Source: Tubiluchus corallicola
Taxonomy: Eukaryota > Priapulida > Priapulimorpha > Priapulimorphida > Tubiluchidae
DNA length: 64,000 nucleotides
Direction: 5' to 3'
Assembly: GCA_030141605.1 (NCBI GenBank)
Contig: JAQGDQ010002366.1
Span: 681,160 to 745,159 of the forward strand
How positions within the stretch are numbered: position 1 is the stretch's first letter; the number at the start of each line of letters is the position of its first letter. The notes below the pieces were generated by a model, which did not search any database, was not told the origin of the DNA, and was given only the letters and a program-made list of their open reading frames with translations. This document shows, piece by piece, positions 48,551-60,799 of the stretch. A program made the translations under genes and the position numbers.

Positions 48551-51366
48551 TGTTGGAACAAGCTTATGAAGAAACGAACGGCAATTTGTAAAAGGTTTAG
48601 TAATATGAGATGAAATATAATGCTGTATTTGATTTTTTTATCCCTTAAGAATAATATATCAGCTATATTCCTTACAAAGTATTAATAATTTACGCATTTT
48701 ATTGGAAAAAGAAAAACAATTGCAAGAGTGAATGAGTTAGTGAGTGAGTGAGTGAAAAAACTAAAGCAACACTAGTGCAGAATATGTTAGAGATTTTGAT
48801 GCTTTTCTAGAATCATTGTTCCTTGTTATTTGTGCTACACACGGATGTAACAAACCACTTTCAAAAAACATACAGATGATACTGCAAAAACAAAGCGTTG
48901 TATCTATTACCGCTTGCTCAAAAAATTGGAGCAAATAACGAAACACAAAACGACGAAGAGAAACTTTAAGAATTTTAAGTTCACCAAAGTTCGTCACAGA
49001 AAACAAATGTTTTAATCGCGGAACAAAACAAAACAAATTTAGACCTGTTTTCTTTGAATATAAGACCAATAAAACCTCAAATTAAAAATTTAATTCGCGT
49101 GTGCTCTATCTTTAGAATAACGTAATTAAAATAAACTAAACACAATTTAAAACAAAACAAGAATAGAAATGTTTTTTTCAGTTTATTAATGTTAAGGTAA
49201 AAATAACAACGCAACGGTTCAACGTATTTACACTAAGATCATATTTACATCGGTATAGAAGGTTTTACAAATTGTACGTCGAGGCGAAAAGTTTTATTTC
49301 AAAAATATGCACATCGTACAAAGATTTTTTGTAGGTCTCCAATTATTAATGTACTGTACATTGCACTTGCGCGATAATAGTATAGCTATAGGCGTATGGA
49401 GCGAACCTTATACCTTTATCATGACATTAAGATCACTTAAAAATCACAATGCACATCTTACTTTCTCATTTTTGCTAATAAGTTTTTGTTAATATTTCAA
49501 AGTACAATTGTAGTCAAATTGACTAGGTGTTCGTTATTACACAAGAAATTTTTACGTCATTCAATCCAACAATGCAATTAAACTCTCTGTATACAATTTA
49601 GAAGCATAATTTTCTAAATGTAACTACTAATTTACATAAAATATTTCTGCTGCGTATTTTACATAATACATAGTTACTATAAATATTCCTCATATTTAAT
49701 TACTTAATTGATTAATTCATTATTTAATTAAAAAATACATCTTTTATCTACAGTATACAATAGTATATCTACAACAATACATTTCAATAGAAAAAACTAA
49801 AAATTAATTTCTAATTACGGGTGATTATTGTAACAATTTAGGTCACAGGCAATAAATATCACAAATCATAGCTATAAAAACATTAACAAAATTTTAACAA
49901 TTTGGGCGTGAAGCAACAAGTTTGTATACAAACTGTATTAGAAAAGCAAGGAAATATTCATGGTGTATGGAGAAAAACTACGTTAACTATATTTGCTGAG
50001 ATATGGCATCGTTCACACTTTTCATCAAGTTTTTTTACTGCGAAAATGTGAACGCGACATTTGTTAAGTTGTGAAGGACGTCTAAATCTACCAGGATATA
50101 TTACAATTTTTATCACTCAGCTTTTATTACTCATGTAAAAGTAGCATTAAGTCGATTGAAGCTATATACAAATGTGTTCGTATTTACATTTTCGTAGGCC
50201 TACTTTCCTATTTACAATATGGTTTTTAAAACTATTACCACTAGTACTTCTGATAGTACTGTTTTCGGTACTAGAGATTTACCTAACCATAATTTAAGCT
50301 AATAAATAAAATATAATTTAGTACAGTATTATATCAATAAATAAGGAATGGGGAAATAAAGGGCAATTTTGTAATTTAAGCTTGCGAAACTATTATTGTG
50401 AAAAATTTGTTAGTTGTACGCATCGAGGCCTACCTCGAATTATTTCAATAATTTTTCAAAAATTATTATGTAAATACATTAGCACATTAACAACATTCAG
50501 CTAAGAGTTCGAGTTGTAGGTGTCAAGGGCCAACGTAATAAATTGTGAAGTTGTATTTCACGATTACGTAGCTAGAAAACAGCTTACAGACTACCCGATA
50601 TAAATTAGAATTAAAAAAACGCAAACCAAACATCAAGTGTCGTGATGTTAATTACTACGCTTAGGAAAGCAGTAATAAACATATAATTCATATCTTTCAA
50701 CTCATGGCGTGCAAAAGATCCATGTTCGAGACCCAAGGGTACAGTTTTTTGGCTTCCTAATTGTGTTTACTTACTGCTTACTGTAAGTACTGTAGTGTGT
50801 GTGGGGGGCGTACGTGCGTGCGTGCGTGCGTGCGTGTATGTGTGTGTATGACAATACACATATTAAACGTTAAACATATAGTTAAAATTACCAGGTCTCA
50901 AGGAATAAGATGAATGATCCATAATTTTATTTGCGCTATTTTGTATAGAAACATTTCTAAGGCAGTGTTGGACATGGCGCGACAAGGACTTGATCATCGC
51001 ACGGAAAATTTCAAATAATCGAAAACAAAAGACAAAATATTTAGTGAATTTAAAAATGTCCATCTCACTTGTCCTTATCCACTTGGCCATTCGACAAAAA
51101 ATTGTGCAAAATGCAGAATTATTGTTCATATTTAAAACAAAAAGAATTTAATTTAGACTAGAAATGTGTTAAATAAAAGTTCATGAAACAGGCTGCATTC
51201 TAACTGCTCTAGCTGCTGTGTTAATTGCATTCTTGCGCTAGAAGAAAAGACGAGTTACTGTTTGAAAGAATTCCTGAGTAGTTACTCACTATTTAACAAA
51301 AATGAACACAATCCAGCAATAAAAATGAGAAATTTAAGAAATTTAGGACGTGAGAAAAACAAACTG
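48551..51366. other. 3' flank of the TGF-beta ligand gene
   Basis: AT-rich, no supported gene. It includes a (TGCG)n/(TG)n run at about 50805-50850 and a weak B-box-like phrase (TGTTCGAGACC) near 50730. A candidate poly(A) hexamer for the ligand gene is TTTATT at 50926-50931, about 435 bp past the stop. Confidence 0.4.
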
Positions 51367-54300
51367 CTAGGAGCATGCGCAGTCTTCGACTATCATATCT
51401 GACTGTTCTGCGCTGCTAATTGTTTTTTGGTTGTCCCAGTGAAAAAGAGTTAAAGGTTTATATTTGATGGCTGTGCAACAAGGACGGGGCACTTTCTTGG
51501 GATCTTTTTCGTGCATAATCAGTTGTATCATAGCGTGTAAGCCAGCAGGTTTATGCAATTCACCTGACCGTTTCTTTTTGCATTTACCCTTGCAGACATG
51601 AAGATTGATCTCCGATGGAGCAACAATCCAATGGAATCCAATCTTTTCAAAATTCACCACCATATCCTGCCGACAGCAGCGCTTGCTCAATTTCGTCTTT
51701 CCTTTTTTATTCAAATATTTACAGTTTTTCGACGTTCTCTCGATTTTTTTCGACTTTTTTTTCCGTTTCAACTTCTTGGCTGCACGTTTCACACGCGCAA
51801 CACTAGGCGGCGTTACCTCTTCTGTAACGACATTCAGCGAGGGTCGAAACTCCTCGGACAAAAGTGCATTTAACAGTTTATTATGAGTTTTCTGATATCC
51901 ATTTATAATATATAGGTGACTGCAAAGCAGTTCATCTTCACAAGTCAATTCTAGACCATGATTGGTGCTGTTGTTTGCAACCCACTGTTCAACAGCACGT
52001 TTAACATTAAACGATTCCCAGCCATTGTTTAGTAAGCTCACTGATATACTGTCTAGTTTAATCCTTGCTGGGTCTTCACCCGTAACGGACATTTGACTTA
52101 TTTGATACAAGTTTAAGGTCAGTTTTCGAAAAAGCTGTTTCTTGTGTTTCTTTACGCCTCTGATAGCTGCTTTGTAGACGTTCAGTCTAGCACTGATGAT
52201 GTTCTCATAATCAGCCAAATTCACATTAAAAAAAAACCTCGTCTCCTCCCACACTTCCTTCTCAACACCGTTTGGTCGTAAACCTGAAAGAAAAGAGAAA
52301 ATCTAAGTTTAGTCATGCCGTAAAAAGCTGCAAGCAGTTGTTTCAGCAGCAGCGCAATTGCTGACAAAATTAATAGTCAAATTTTACGATCTTTTACTCA
52401 ACGACCATGTTGATCTTTTCTTACTTGAGCCATAAAGTCATCTACAACTTTAGAGTCGATTCTATAAATGCGCTCAGATATTTGAAGAATGCAGTTGAAA
52501 CGATTTACACTCGATTGTATTCAACATGTTCAAGGAGTCTATCGTATTTTATTAATATCAGTATCATATACTCTGTGTTCCAATAACACCCGAAGGCGCA
52601 GTATCGTGCGCTTAATGTAACAGCGATTAAATCTCTTTTAGGTTAGATGGCACAATGTTATTTTTAAGGTAAATTTCAGTCACGTCACACAGCAACGACC
52701 AAAAAAGTCTTACAAAAACTCTTTAGGTAAGTCAGGGTGAGCTTTTATAAATTATAAAGCAAAGATTTGATGATTTCAAAGTCAACACTTCCAAATAAAA
52801 TAAACCACACAAAGTAGCAAATAAAATAAAATTAACTCGCTACAAAACTACAAGCAACGAATAAAACCAATGAGCGTCTTTTCCTTAACCATTACTTGTG
52901 GAAACTGTAATATAGCCAATAAGCTTCCTTGTTCCTTAATACAAAAACATCCGAAAATGTAGTACAACCAAAGAGCTTCTTTATTGCTTAACCCTTACAT
53001 CAAAAAATGTAGCGCAGCCAATGAGCTTTCTTGTTCCTTGACAGTTACATATGATACCACAGTGCAACCAATAAGCTTCTTTGTTACATAAAGTATTGTG
53101 AACCAGCCCAACACGTGTGACAGTAAATTTAGGTAAAGACAGAAAGTGCGACATTGGCTCAGCAGCTCACTTAGTGCCTAAATAGGATTATTCAATATTC
53201 ATATAGCAATTCTTGTGTTGGCGACAAGCCTTTTAAGGACAAATTAAAGACTACTCAAATACCACGCTTTGGCCTTGTGCACAGGCTACTTGAACAGGTC
53301 TCTTATTTTTTACTTATTACACAAAACCGAAATAGATCATCTATAGCTAAAGAATATCCCTTTAGTAGCTTAATTATAACAAGCAGCTAACCAAGCACGA
53401 TAAAAATAGCAATTCTCAGCATAGTTATTTAACTGCCTCTCATACTTGAGCAGAAATAAAACACAAAAATACCGTCATAAACTGTATTTCTGTATTCATA
53501 ACTTCTAAAAATACATTTTCAAGAATGTCCTGCAGAACTGATTCACAATAAAACGTGTTTCGTTCTCACAGCTACATGCGCTTTGGTTATAATGATTACA
53601 CCATTTAAGTACATTGCCGTCGTCGTCGTCGTCGTCTTCATCCCATCGTCATCGTCGTCGTCGTCATCATCATCATCGTTATCATCACGCTTTGAGATTA
53701 CCGTACTTCTATTTCTTCATCATATTTTCGAGAAAATTGCAAGATAATTCAAAATTAAATTAATTGGCAGTGAAATTAGAGTTCATGCATTGGTTGTTTA
53801 AAATCTCGATGTTTAGAATAGGTAAAATTTAGATATAATGGAAAACAAATGATTAAGCTGGGTGCTAGACTTTAACAGTCTAAGTTGTAGTATTAATAAT
53901 TTAAGTTACAGTATTAAATGTTGAAGATACAGTATTAAAGTGCATGCAGTTCCTTTAGCACCCATCTTCAGAAGCATAAAGTTACTTGCGTAATTTACTT
54001 CCTACACTAATACCTTGACACACCCTGTAGGATCCAGTCTAATGACAACCGGACTCACCCACAACCCTGACGCCCCTAGGCACATTCAGTCCAACGGCAT
54101 ATTTTGCAATCATTTTTACATAATTACACTCATGTGTATAGTCAGTATTGCGATACGGATGGTAATAAATACTTGTTATGTGTACAATAATAATTCAATA
54201 AACACGAATAGCGACAGGTACATCTGAACAGGTACATGCCAGGTATGTTGTAATGCCTGTTACCCGTTTTGTGCGGGTGTGTCTGCGTGCGAAGCGTCAT

Positions 54301-57300
54301 TCAAGCAATCAGCCATGGATTTATGCATTATCAGCACAATAAGCGTATTCTTAAATAACTTGATTGCATGTAGGTTGTATTCATCCACATTCTCTAAAGT
54401 TTCCTAATAGTCATCCACTTAAAGTTACATTAACTAGATAAATCTAAAATACCTCCAATGAGATACAATAGGTTTAACAGTCAGTTACGTGCATTGCATA
54501 ATAGAGTGCTATTCAACGCTGATGTGTTTTATTTTGTAATGAGTCTAATCTCAGGCATCTTTCATTATTCCCGCTTTAACTATTTAGTTTAGCACAAAAA
54601 TAATTAAGTAATATACTTTTAAAGAACGGCCGCACAAGCTGTCAAGTTATCAGCCTCGGCGTGGTTAACTTCGGCGGTTAAACACACGCCCTGACTGAAT
54701 TGTGTTCTATTTAATATTTTAACTATTATTAACATGCCATGTGCCATTATGGAAAAAGAAAATTTTATTCTCTTCTATTGATTGTCAAAAATACAAAATT
54801 TATGCTTTAAATGACCTTGGACGGGCTCTAAAATTTAAATGTCATCTATAACAACATGCTATTTGTAGGTGTGCGCACTGAGAAATCAGCTGACACGGTG
54901 TAAATAGGTAACCACGTTAATCGATTGATTAATCCTAGCTGTTAACCGCAAGCGAAGGTTAGCTATGTGTCAAGATGACATTAACCGTCTCAGCGATGGC
55001 CGCCTCCGTCACATCGCTACCGATCAACACGTCTAAATATTAGGAAAACATTGGACACTGCCCAGGTAACCACAATGTTATGATGATAACAAATAACCAA
55101 AACACTGCGGGTTCCATTTGACACCAGGCCCCTTCGAACTTACTGCTGAGCATGTTGTGAGCCAACAGCTCGTGCGGTATGTAATTTGTCATTTATTAAT
55201 GTTAAAAGGGGCTCAGAATAATGTACTTATAAGGCTATTCAACTATTGGGGATATAAAATCCTTATCTGTGGATCAATAAATAAAAAATTCTAATAGTAT
55301 AAGTGAAAAATTCATTGGTGTCTTAATATTCTTAGTTCCTAACTTTGATAATATTACAAGGACTTTAAGAGGTTCGTTTATACTGTGTAGGCGTAATTAC
55401 CCAATGAAACAATTGGCAAACAGTATGTTTACTCGGCTTATTGCGAAACACGTATATAAGTACGGTTCTCTTGGACCACTCTGTTTTGCGTAGCTAAGAA
55501 CGTTATCGTCGCTATCTTAACTAAGAACGTTATCTTAACTAAGAAAGCATCTTATCTTTCCTTTATCTCCTTAACTACAAAATTTTGCAATTTCTGTTGT
55601 GTTGGTGCATATTTCAGTGAAATCTTTATTAAACTTTTATTGTGTATCTTTGTATTGTGTTTGAGTGTATATATATATATATATATATATATATGTAATA
55701 CCTTAGCTAAAAAGTAATTATTCTAATTTCGGTTATCTGTACAGTTTTTATTTTTTTTCCTTGTAATATCGTGTAGTTTTATAACGTACAAAGTAAATTA
55801 AATAAATACTAGCAATAATAATAATTAAATAAATAGCTAAGTTCTCGCTTACTACGAATTCGTTTATAAATTACTAATTATGCAAGACTACATTAGTATC
55901 CCAAGACTACGTGTAATATCCCGCAATAAACATATTTATTTATTTCAGCTGAAAAGCTCTTTTCAATAAAGCGATATTTTTATCGTGGGATATTTCATAT
56001 TAGGCACAATGTTATTATTGTTTTCGGTATTAAGGACTATTGATTTTATGATTATACAAGATCTAAAAATATATAAGGCTATAAAATAAATATGTTCGTA
56101 ACTGTGGTTAAATTAAAACAATTACGCGCGTCAATCCCAATTGATGAATTAACTTGAAAAAAATGGTTTAAGTCAGGTAAATACCATTCAAGTTCATAGG
56201 CGGAGGAAAACCTGCCTTGAAGAAAAAGTAATAATTTATGTTGGCTAATTTGTACTAAGCATTTGTTAAGTAAGTACGATTTTCTATTGAAAATGGCATA
56301 ACCGTACAAAGTAGTACAAAACTAGTTTTAACTCCGGTGATATTGGACTACCAACGGACTGTAAAAATTATTAAATAACCTTCTTTTGACGTATTATTAG
56401 CATTGAATAAGTTTTTTGTTTTCCATTTCTTCGTCCTTTAAACAAAATTGTGCTGAACAAACCTTTTTTGGCAAAACAAATCATTTAAGTTTGAAAGTCA
56501 GTTTATAGCAGTGTAAATGTATATATTTTTTGTTTTCCAATTTTAGTCTTTTAAACAAACTTGTACAAAGTTTTTCTAGCAAAAATATTAATTTGCAACC
56601 CTGTTTCTGTCGGTGTAGTTGTAGATCTCACCGACGGAGTTCCCGGTCCAGATCGATTCTTCATTCAAAAGCTTGTCTGTAGGAGTGTAATTGTAGCATA
56701 TTGATTTACATATTGAATCATAGCACCTGTCACGTAAACTTATGATGAGGAAATCCCCGTGTTTATAACGTTGTTGTCAAAACAAACCCAAACTTATCGC
56801 ATAAACCATTAATCCTACGGCTAATATTAGACTTAATATTGACCCAGTCATTTGAGGTCACTGTTTTATTACATGAAGGAGGACATTATAGACGTAATAG
56901 CCCAAAGTTTGTTGTTAAATATTTCAAATAATTCAAGCAGTATTGTTTTTTCCCAGCACCAGTTTAGTTCTGTCCGTAACGAATCCTTCATTTCAATGTT
57001 AACAATGACTTGCAAATTTTTGATTTTGTGTTTTTCTTATAGGCGTGCTTCAGGCAATTATACCTTATTAGGATCAACGAAATTGAGTCTGTGATTATGG
57101 TCGGTATCAGTTAATGAAGTCATATATTTTCCGCAGTTTTCAGACTTTAGACAAAATGAAACCAATGCGTCCGTCCAACAAATTTCGACTTGAAGTCTAT
57201 TTCACGTGAAGTGCACTGCATATCGCTGAGTGCCAACAAGCTGAAGAATGTGGGTCCACACCCAGCGATTCGTGACTTCGCTAGTTTCAAAGGCAAATCT

Positions 57301-60161
57301 GACGCCGTTAAATCAATATTGATATCTTAAAAAATAATAAATCGATTGATAGTGACCGATTCAACGTAGCAACAGGTAAAGCCTAAACCGCGGTGAAGGT
57401 GGAAGAGCATACTACAAATCTGCTACGTTTTTTTACAAATCGCCCAAACAAATCGTCTTGTAAATTCATTATCTTGGTGTGTAATGTTTGAATTGTAACT
57501 ATTGTAAAGCGTTCCGCCGGAGCATGCAAATGGGTGATACGCCATAGAAACGTAATAACTCAACTTAATAAAAGCATTTAAAGGGGTATACAACAGAAAA
57601 ATGAAAATGCGAGTGCAAGTCAAGATTAATAAAAAACATGTAGCGAATTTCCTATTGCTAACAATTAAATATCCGTTAATAGGGAAACGATTAATTGGTA
57701 GAAAGTTTCAAAGAGAAGAAGTCCGGGGACCACTAGAAAAAACAGTCGTTCTGGTCTCTAGCAATTAAAATGCTAGGAGAAGCAGCAAAACGAGTCATAT
57801 GAGCAAACCGAGCTGACAGCTGCCATTTCCTTTACATGTAGGTGCAAATCGTGTCTATGCTCCAAACATCTGTTCATGAACCGGACTATAAGATGTACGA
57901 ATCAATTAAAGATGCATAAAATGTGGGGGTATTTTTGAAAAAGAAATTTGCTACATGCAACAAATCGAAAAAGCAGCAACAGCAACATCGTTATCGTCGT
58001 CGTCGTCATCATCATCATCAGCAGCATCATCATAATCATCATTACTATTTCAGAATACACATGCCATAACAGATCTCTGAAATACATGGTTTTCTATATC
58101 AGCTACTAAGCCTACGCACGCAGTCAAACCACGTGTCCTGATAATCAAACATTTTCCAACATTCCGCACCTGAGGTTAAAACGCTAAAGATACATGAAAT
58201 CTCTCGTAACGCATGTTTAACCAAGGCGTTCTCTCTGTTTCTCCACGATCCTCTGCACTGCCGAGTACACAAAAGCGTGGGCCTGTATAAAACTATATAA
58301 AAACGATTAAAAATCGCATAGAGTTCGTTCCATTCTGTGTGAATCACGAGAGGTCAGTAGATATTCTACACGAGAGACAAAATAGGATACAATCAGACGT
58401 GTATCTCCAGTTTACTGCTACATCAATCAATGCACAGACATAATCGTAATCACCTCGTTCTATAAAACACTTATGGAATGTTTGCTCAATGTCAGATAGC
58501 CCTTTACCTTTTCACACTTTAATCTGTAATTTACAGGTTAATAGTGATCACAAAACACTGAAGAACTACGTGGGCTTCTGTATACCCATTCCCATGGTCC
58601 CGTAATCTAACACGACTGTGGTTGTACTGTTTTATGTTTTGACGGAGCTCTATGGCTAAAGCCTTAAGACCGCAATGACGTATGAACTGAGGACAGCTTG
58701 CATCTTCAAGAGAGCGTTTCCTCAAGACAACAATTCGATCTTTCAAGCTAACACCCTGTTCCTCTGAAACACTATCTCGATTCCTTAAGACATTGCCTAG
58801 GTGTCGCAAGATTTCCTCAAGATATGGATTACTGCCTTGTTTTGTTAAGATTTTGTTTAGTTCTCTCATATTAATATTTAGTACCCTCAAGTACCCTCAG
58901 CAAAGGTTCTTAAACTGAAGGGACAATGATCAATGAAATTTCGAAATAAACTTCTTGATATAAACTATTTAGAGGAAACGAGATAGCTTTAAATGCAAAG
59001 AAGAAGAAGAAGAAGAAGAAGAAAACGAAGAAGAAGAGGGCGGCAGCAAAGGAAGACGAGCCGCTAGCCGTCGCTCGGCCGTTTTTCTACTTCCAGGATA
59101 TGACCAGGTACTCACTCAAGGCTAATCATTATCTAAGAAAGCAGCTTAGATTTAAGAAGGCAGCGAAAGAGACCTGCTAGAGTGTTGTATATCTCGCAAT
59201 CCCTAACTTGTGTGGGTATTGAACCCAGAACCTCTGCACGGCAGCGGAACGCTGTACCGCATCGCCTCACTTGAAAGTAAAGGGACAAATTGATTCTGAA
59301 GTCTAGAAGAACAAGATACAGCACTATCCCAAAATTTAGAGATGAAAAACTTACTCTTTATTTTTAAAACATACATTTTTTTAAATTACGCCAGTACCAA
59401 GCGTTGAATCACGGAAATAAACTTTAAAATAGGAAAAGAGGCATGCCCATTGTTCTACAGTTTCAAAAATAACTAATTTCTTTATAATAAATGCTGATTG
59501 CTTATACATACGATAAAAACTGACGTTTGACAGTCCAAAGCGACATGTCGGCAAATTGCATTTACTGCACGTCTACGTAAGTTCTTAACCACGCATAGCC
59601 TAATTCGAAACCCTAACCAGTTTTTATAAATTTATGCACTTGTACCTTTTAGTTATCGTATTTGTATAACAATAGTATTAATGCTATTGTTATACACAAC
59701 ACACAGGTAACGAGAAACTTACAAATTGTTTTAATTAGTTCCTGAAATTATAGTCTGTGATTCAATATTTTATTCAAATATAATAATAATAAGAAGAAGA
59801 AGAAAAAGAAATTTACAAACTTACCTGTGTCTGTAAAGACGTGCAACTTCTTTTCATATTTTCCAGACAATTCTTTTTCCGCCTGTTCCATCAATTCTCT
59901 TTCTTCATAAAGTTTTTGTTCTTCTTCTACTTTTCGCTGGTAAAATTCTCTCAGTTTTGCATACTCTTCCGGGTCCATTTCGACTGGTTCTGGTTCTTTT
60001 TCATAACCTAAATTTTTTAGAATTTGTTTTTTAATCGCATCAACTCTAACATCGTCCGCAGCCAGGTACTCTATCTCGTCTGCGAAGGCAAACGAATAAA
60101 AATGACTAATTACAAGAATCCGCAAGAAAAAACCAATTGCAAGTATCCGTAATGCGCTCAT
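51367..60161 (-). CDS. TGF-beta superfamily ligand (TGF-beta/activin/myostatin type), two exons
   Basis: Exon 1: 60161-59825 (ATG at 60159-60161). Exon 2: 52283-51367. A GTAAGT donor and TTTCAG acceptor join in phase across a 7.5-kb intron, giving 417 aa. This is a secreted dimeric ligand for serine/threonine kinase receptors. Residues 1-27 form a signal peptide ending AFA. The propeptide carries VRVDAIKKQILKNLGY, KLHVFTDTG, RFFFNVN and WESFNVKRAVEQW, all typical of the family's latency region. A furin site RVKR is at 276-279. The mature chain of 138 aa starts with a Lys/Arg-rich stretch and has nine cysteines (300, 315, 316, 343, 347, 381, 382, 414, 416), including CKGKC and PCC. Nine cysteines and GF.WIVAP point to the TGF-beta/activin/GDF8 branch rather than BMPs, but the 14-residue gap between the first Cys and the CC pair is longer than in those families as I recall them. 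The subfamily is not assigned. Confidence 0.93.
52863..53100. repeat. Five-unit, 50-bp tandem repeat with CCAAT cores
   Basis: A unit resembling (A/G)CCAATAAGCTTCTTTGTTCCTTAA recurs with CCAA at 52867, 52916, 52968, 53018 and 53068, a spacing of 49-52 bp. Four of the five keep CCAAT; the middle one is CCAAA. It lies in the single intron of the TGF-beta ligand gene, about 0.6 kb from exon 2. Confidence 0.75.
53616..53692 (+). repeat. (CGT)n/(CAT)n microsatellite
   Basis: CGTCGTCGTCGTCGTCGTCT then CATCATCATCATCG. A similar CGT-then-CAT switch occurs at 57983-58045. Both lie in the ligand gene's intron. Confidence 0.9.
53700..57980. other. Intronic stretch of the TGF-beta ligand gene
   Basis: No nested gene supported. 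Near 55451-55560 a TATA-like CGTATATAAG is followed by short tandem repeats of CTAAGAACGTTATC, perhaps an LTR promoter remnant. A (TA)n run is at 55666-55694. Confidence 0.4.
57983..58045 (+). repeat. (CGT)n/(CAT)n microsatellite, second tract
   Basis: CGTCGTCGTCGTCATCATCA with later CAT/CAG interruptions. It resembles the 53616 tract in unit order. Confidence 0.85.
58100..58890 (-). pseudogene. Decayed protein-like segment of unknown family
   Basis: Three consecutive minus-strand pieces read like one helical protein but in different frames: 58890-58560 (with CPQFIRHCGLKALAIELRQN), about 58480-58360 (DIEQTFHKCFIERGDYDYVC), and about 58290-58100 (AHAFVYSAVQRIVEK, then after a one-base shift ALVKHALREISCIFSVLTSG). 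The last piece has an ARM/HEAT-like look. A phrase like YTEAH...V appears at the end of piece one and again at the start of piece three. I cannot name the family. Stops and the shift argue for a pseudogene, but unannotated small exons are possible. It sits within the ligand gene's intron on the same strand. Confidence 0.4.
58998..59040 (+). repeat. (GAA)n microsatellite
   Basis: About 13 AAG/GAA units with one ACG interruption, in the ligand gene's intron. Confidence 0.9.
59120..59278 (-). repeat. tRNA-derived SINE fragment
   Basis: On the minus strand: GAGGCGATGCGGTACAGCG (A-box-like), then CAGAGGTTCTGGGTTCAATA ending in CCC (a clear B box, GGGTTCAATACCC), then a short body (AGGGATTGCGAGATATACAA). 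The open frame across it is an artefact. It lies about 0.5 kb downstream of exon 1 within the ligand gene's intron. Confidence 0.6.
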
Positions 60162-60381
60162 GTCTTGTCTAAAAAGGCAAAAAATCACGTATCGTTTTTT
60201 TCTTGAAACACAAGTATACAGAAATACCGCAACATGTTCTTTTTCTGGTGTTCAGAATCAGACTTTAGCTGTCCACGCTTCGGTTTAACCGGCTTTTAAT
60301 GCTCGCACACGCATGCGTACTAACTTCCTGGCCTAAACGCTTATTATGGTACTCTGGAGGCGTACACCTTGGCAATGCCTG

Positions 60382-60436
60382 CTATTGGCTAAATCATTGT
60401 CAATGCTGAAAGTTTACAGAGACGTATTTAAAAAGG
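60382..60436 (+). promoter_or_regulatory. CCAAT-box / TATA-like pair upstream of the ligand gene
   Basis: ATTGG (inverted CCAAT) near 60383 and TATTTAAAAAGG near 60425, about 40 bp apart. The order suits plus-strand transcription, that is, away from the ligand gene. I see no plus-strand coding exon after it, so function is uncertain. Confidence 0.25.
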
Positions 60437-60522
60437 CGCGCGTGTGTGATAGCGTAGAATAATAAAACATCTTGTTGCAGTGGTCAGGAGTAATTCGGTG
60501 ATATCGGTCTTAAATTTCCGCA

Positions 60523-60530
60523 TGACGTCA
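60523..60530. promoter_or_regulatory. CRE palindrome TGACGTCA, site 1
   Basis: A perfect CREB/ATF site within CATGACGTCATGA, about 360 bp upstream of the ligand gene's ATG. It shares the 11-bp core CATGACGTCAT with a second site at 60769-60776. Confidence 0.45.
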
Positions 60531-60768
60531 TGATTACGCAATTCCCACGATCACATTAGCTCAAATAAAGTACTTTATTCGGCAGCGGGCACGCCTCAGT
60601 GACCAAGCGCATTTGCAGAATTCCACAAGTGCCGGTTTTATTAAAAGCAGCATTTGTTTGCGATTTACGACATGAAGTAAGCACATGTATTTATTTAAAT
60701 CAACCTCAAATACTTCATCCATTCATTACTAGTGAGCTCTCTATTGGCTTCCTGGGTTTAAAAGAACA

Positions 60769-60776
60769 TGACGTCA
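60769..60776. promoter_or_regulatory. CRE palindrome TGACGTCA, site 2
   Basis: A second perfect CREB/ATF site, about 610 bp upstream of the ligand gene's ATG, 246 bp from the first. Presence is certain; use is inferred. Confidence 0.4.
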
Positions 60777-60799
60777 TTGAAGCACGCAGTGACGGGGCT

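Noticed and set aside
51598-51886. Plus-strand Phe/Ser-rich open frames
   Set aside because: Antisense shadows of the conserved TGF-beta mature-domain exon.
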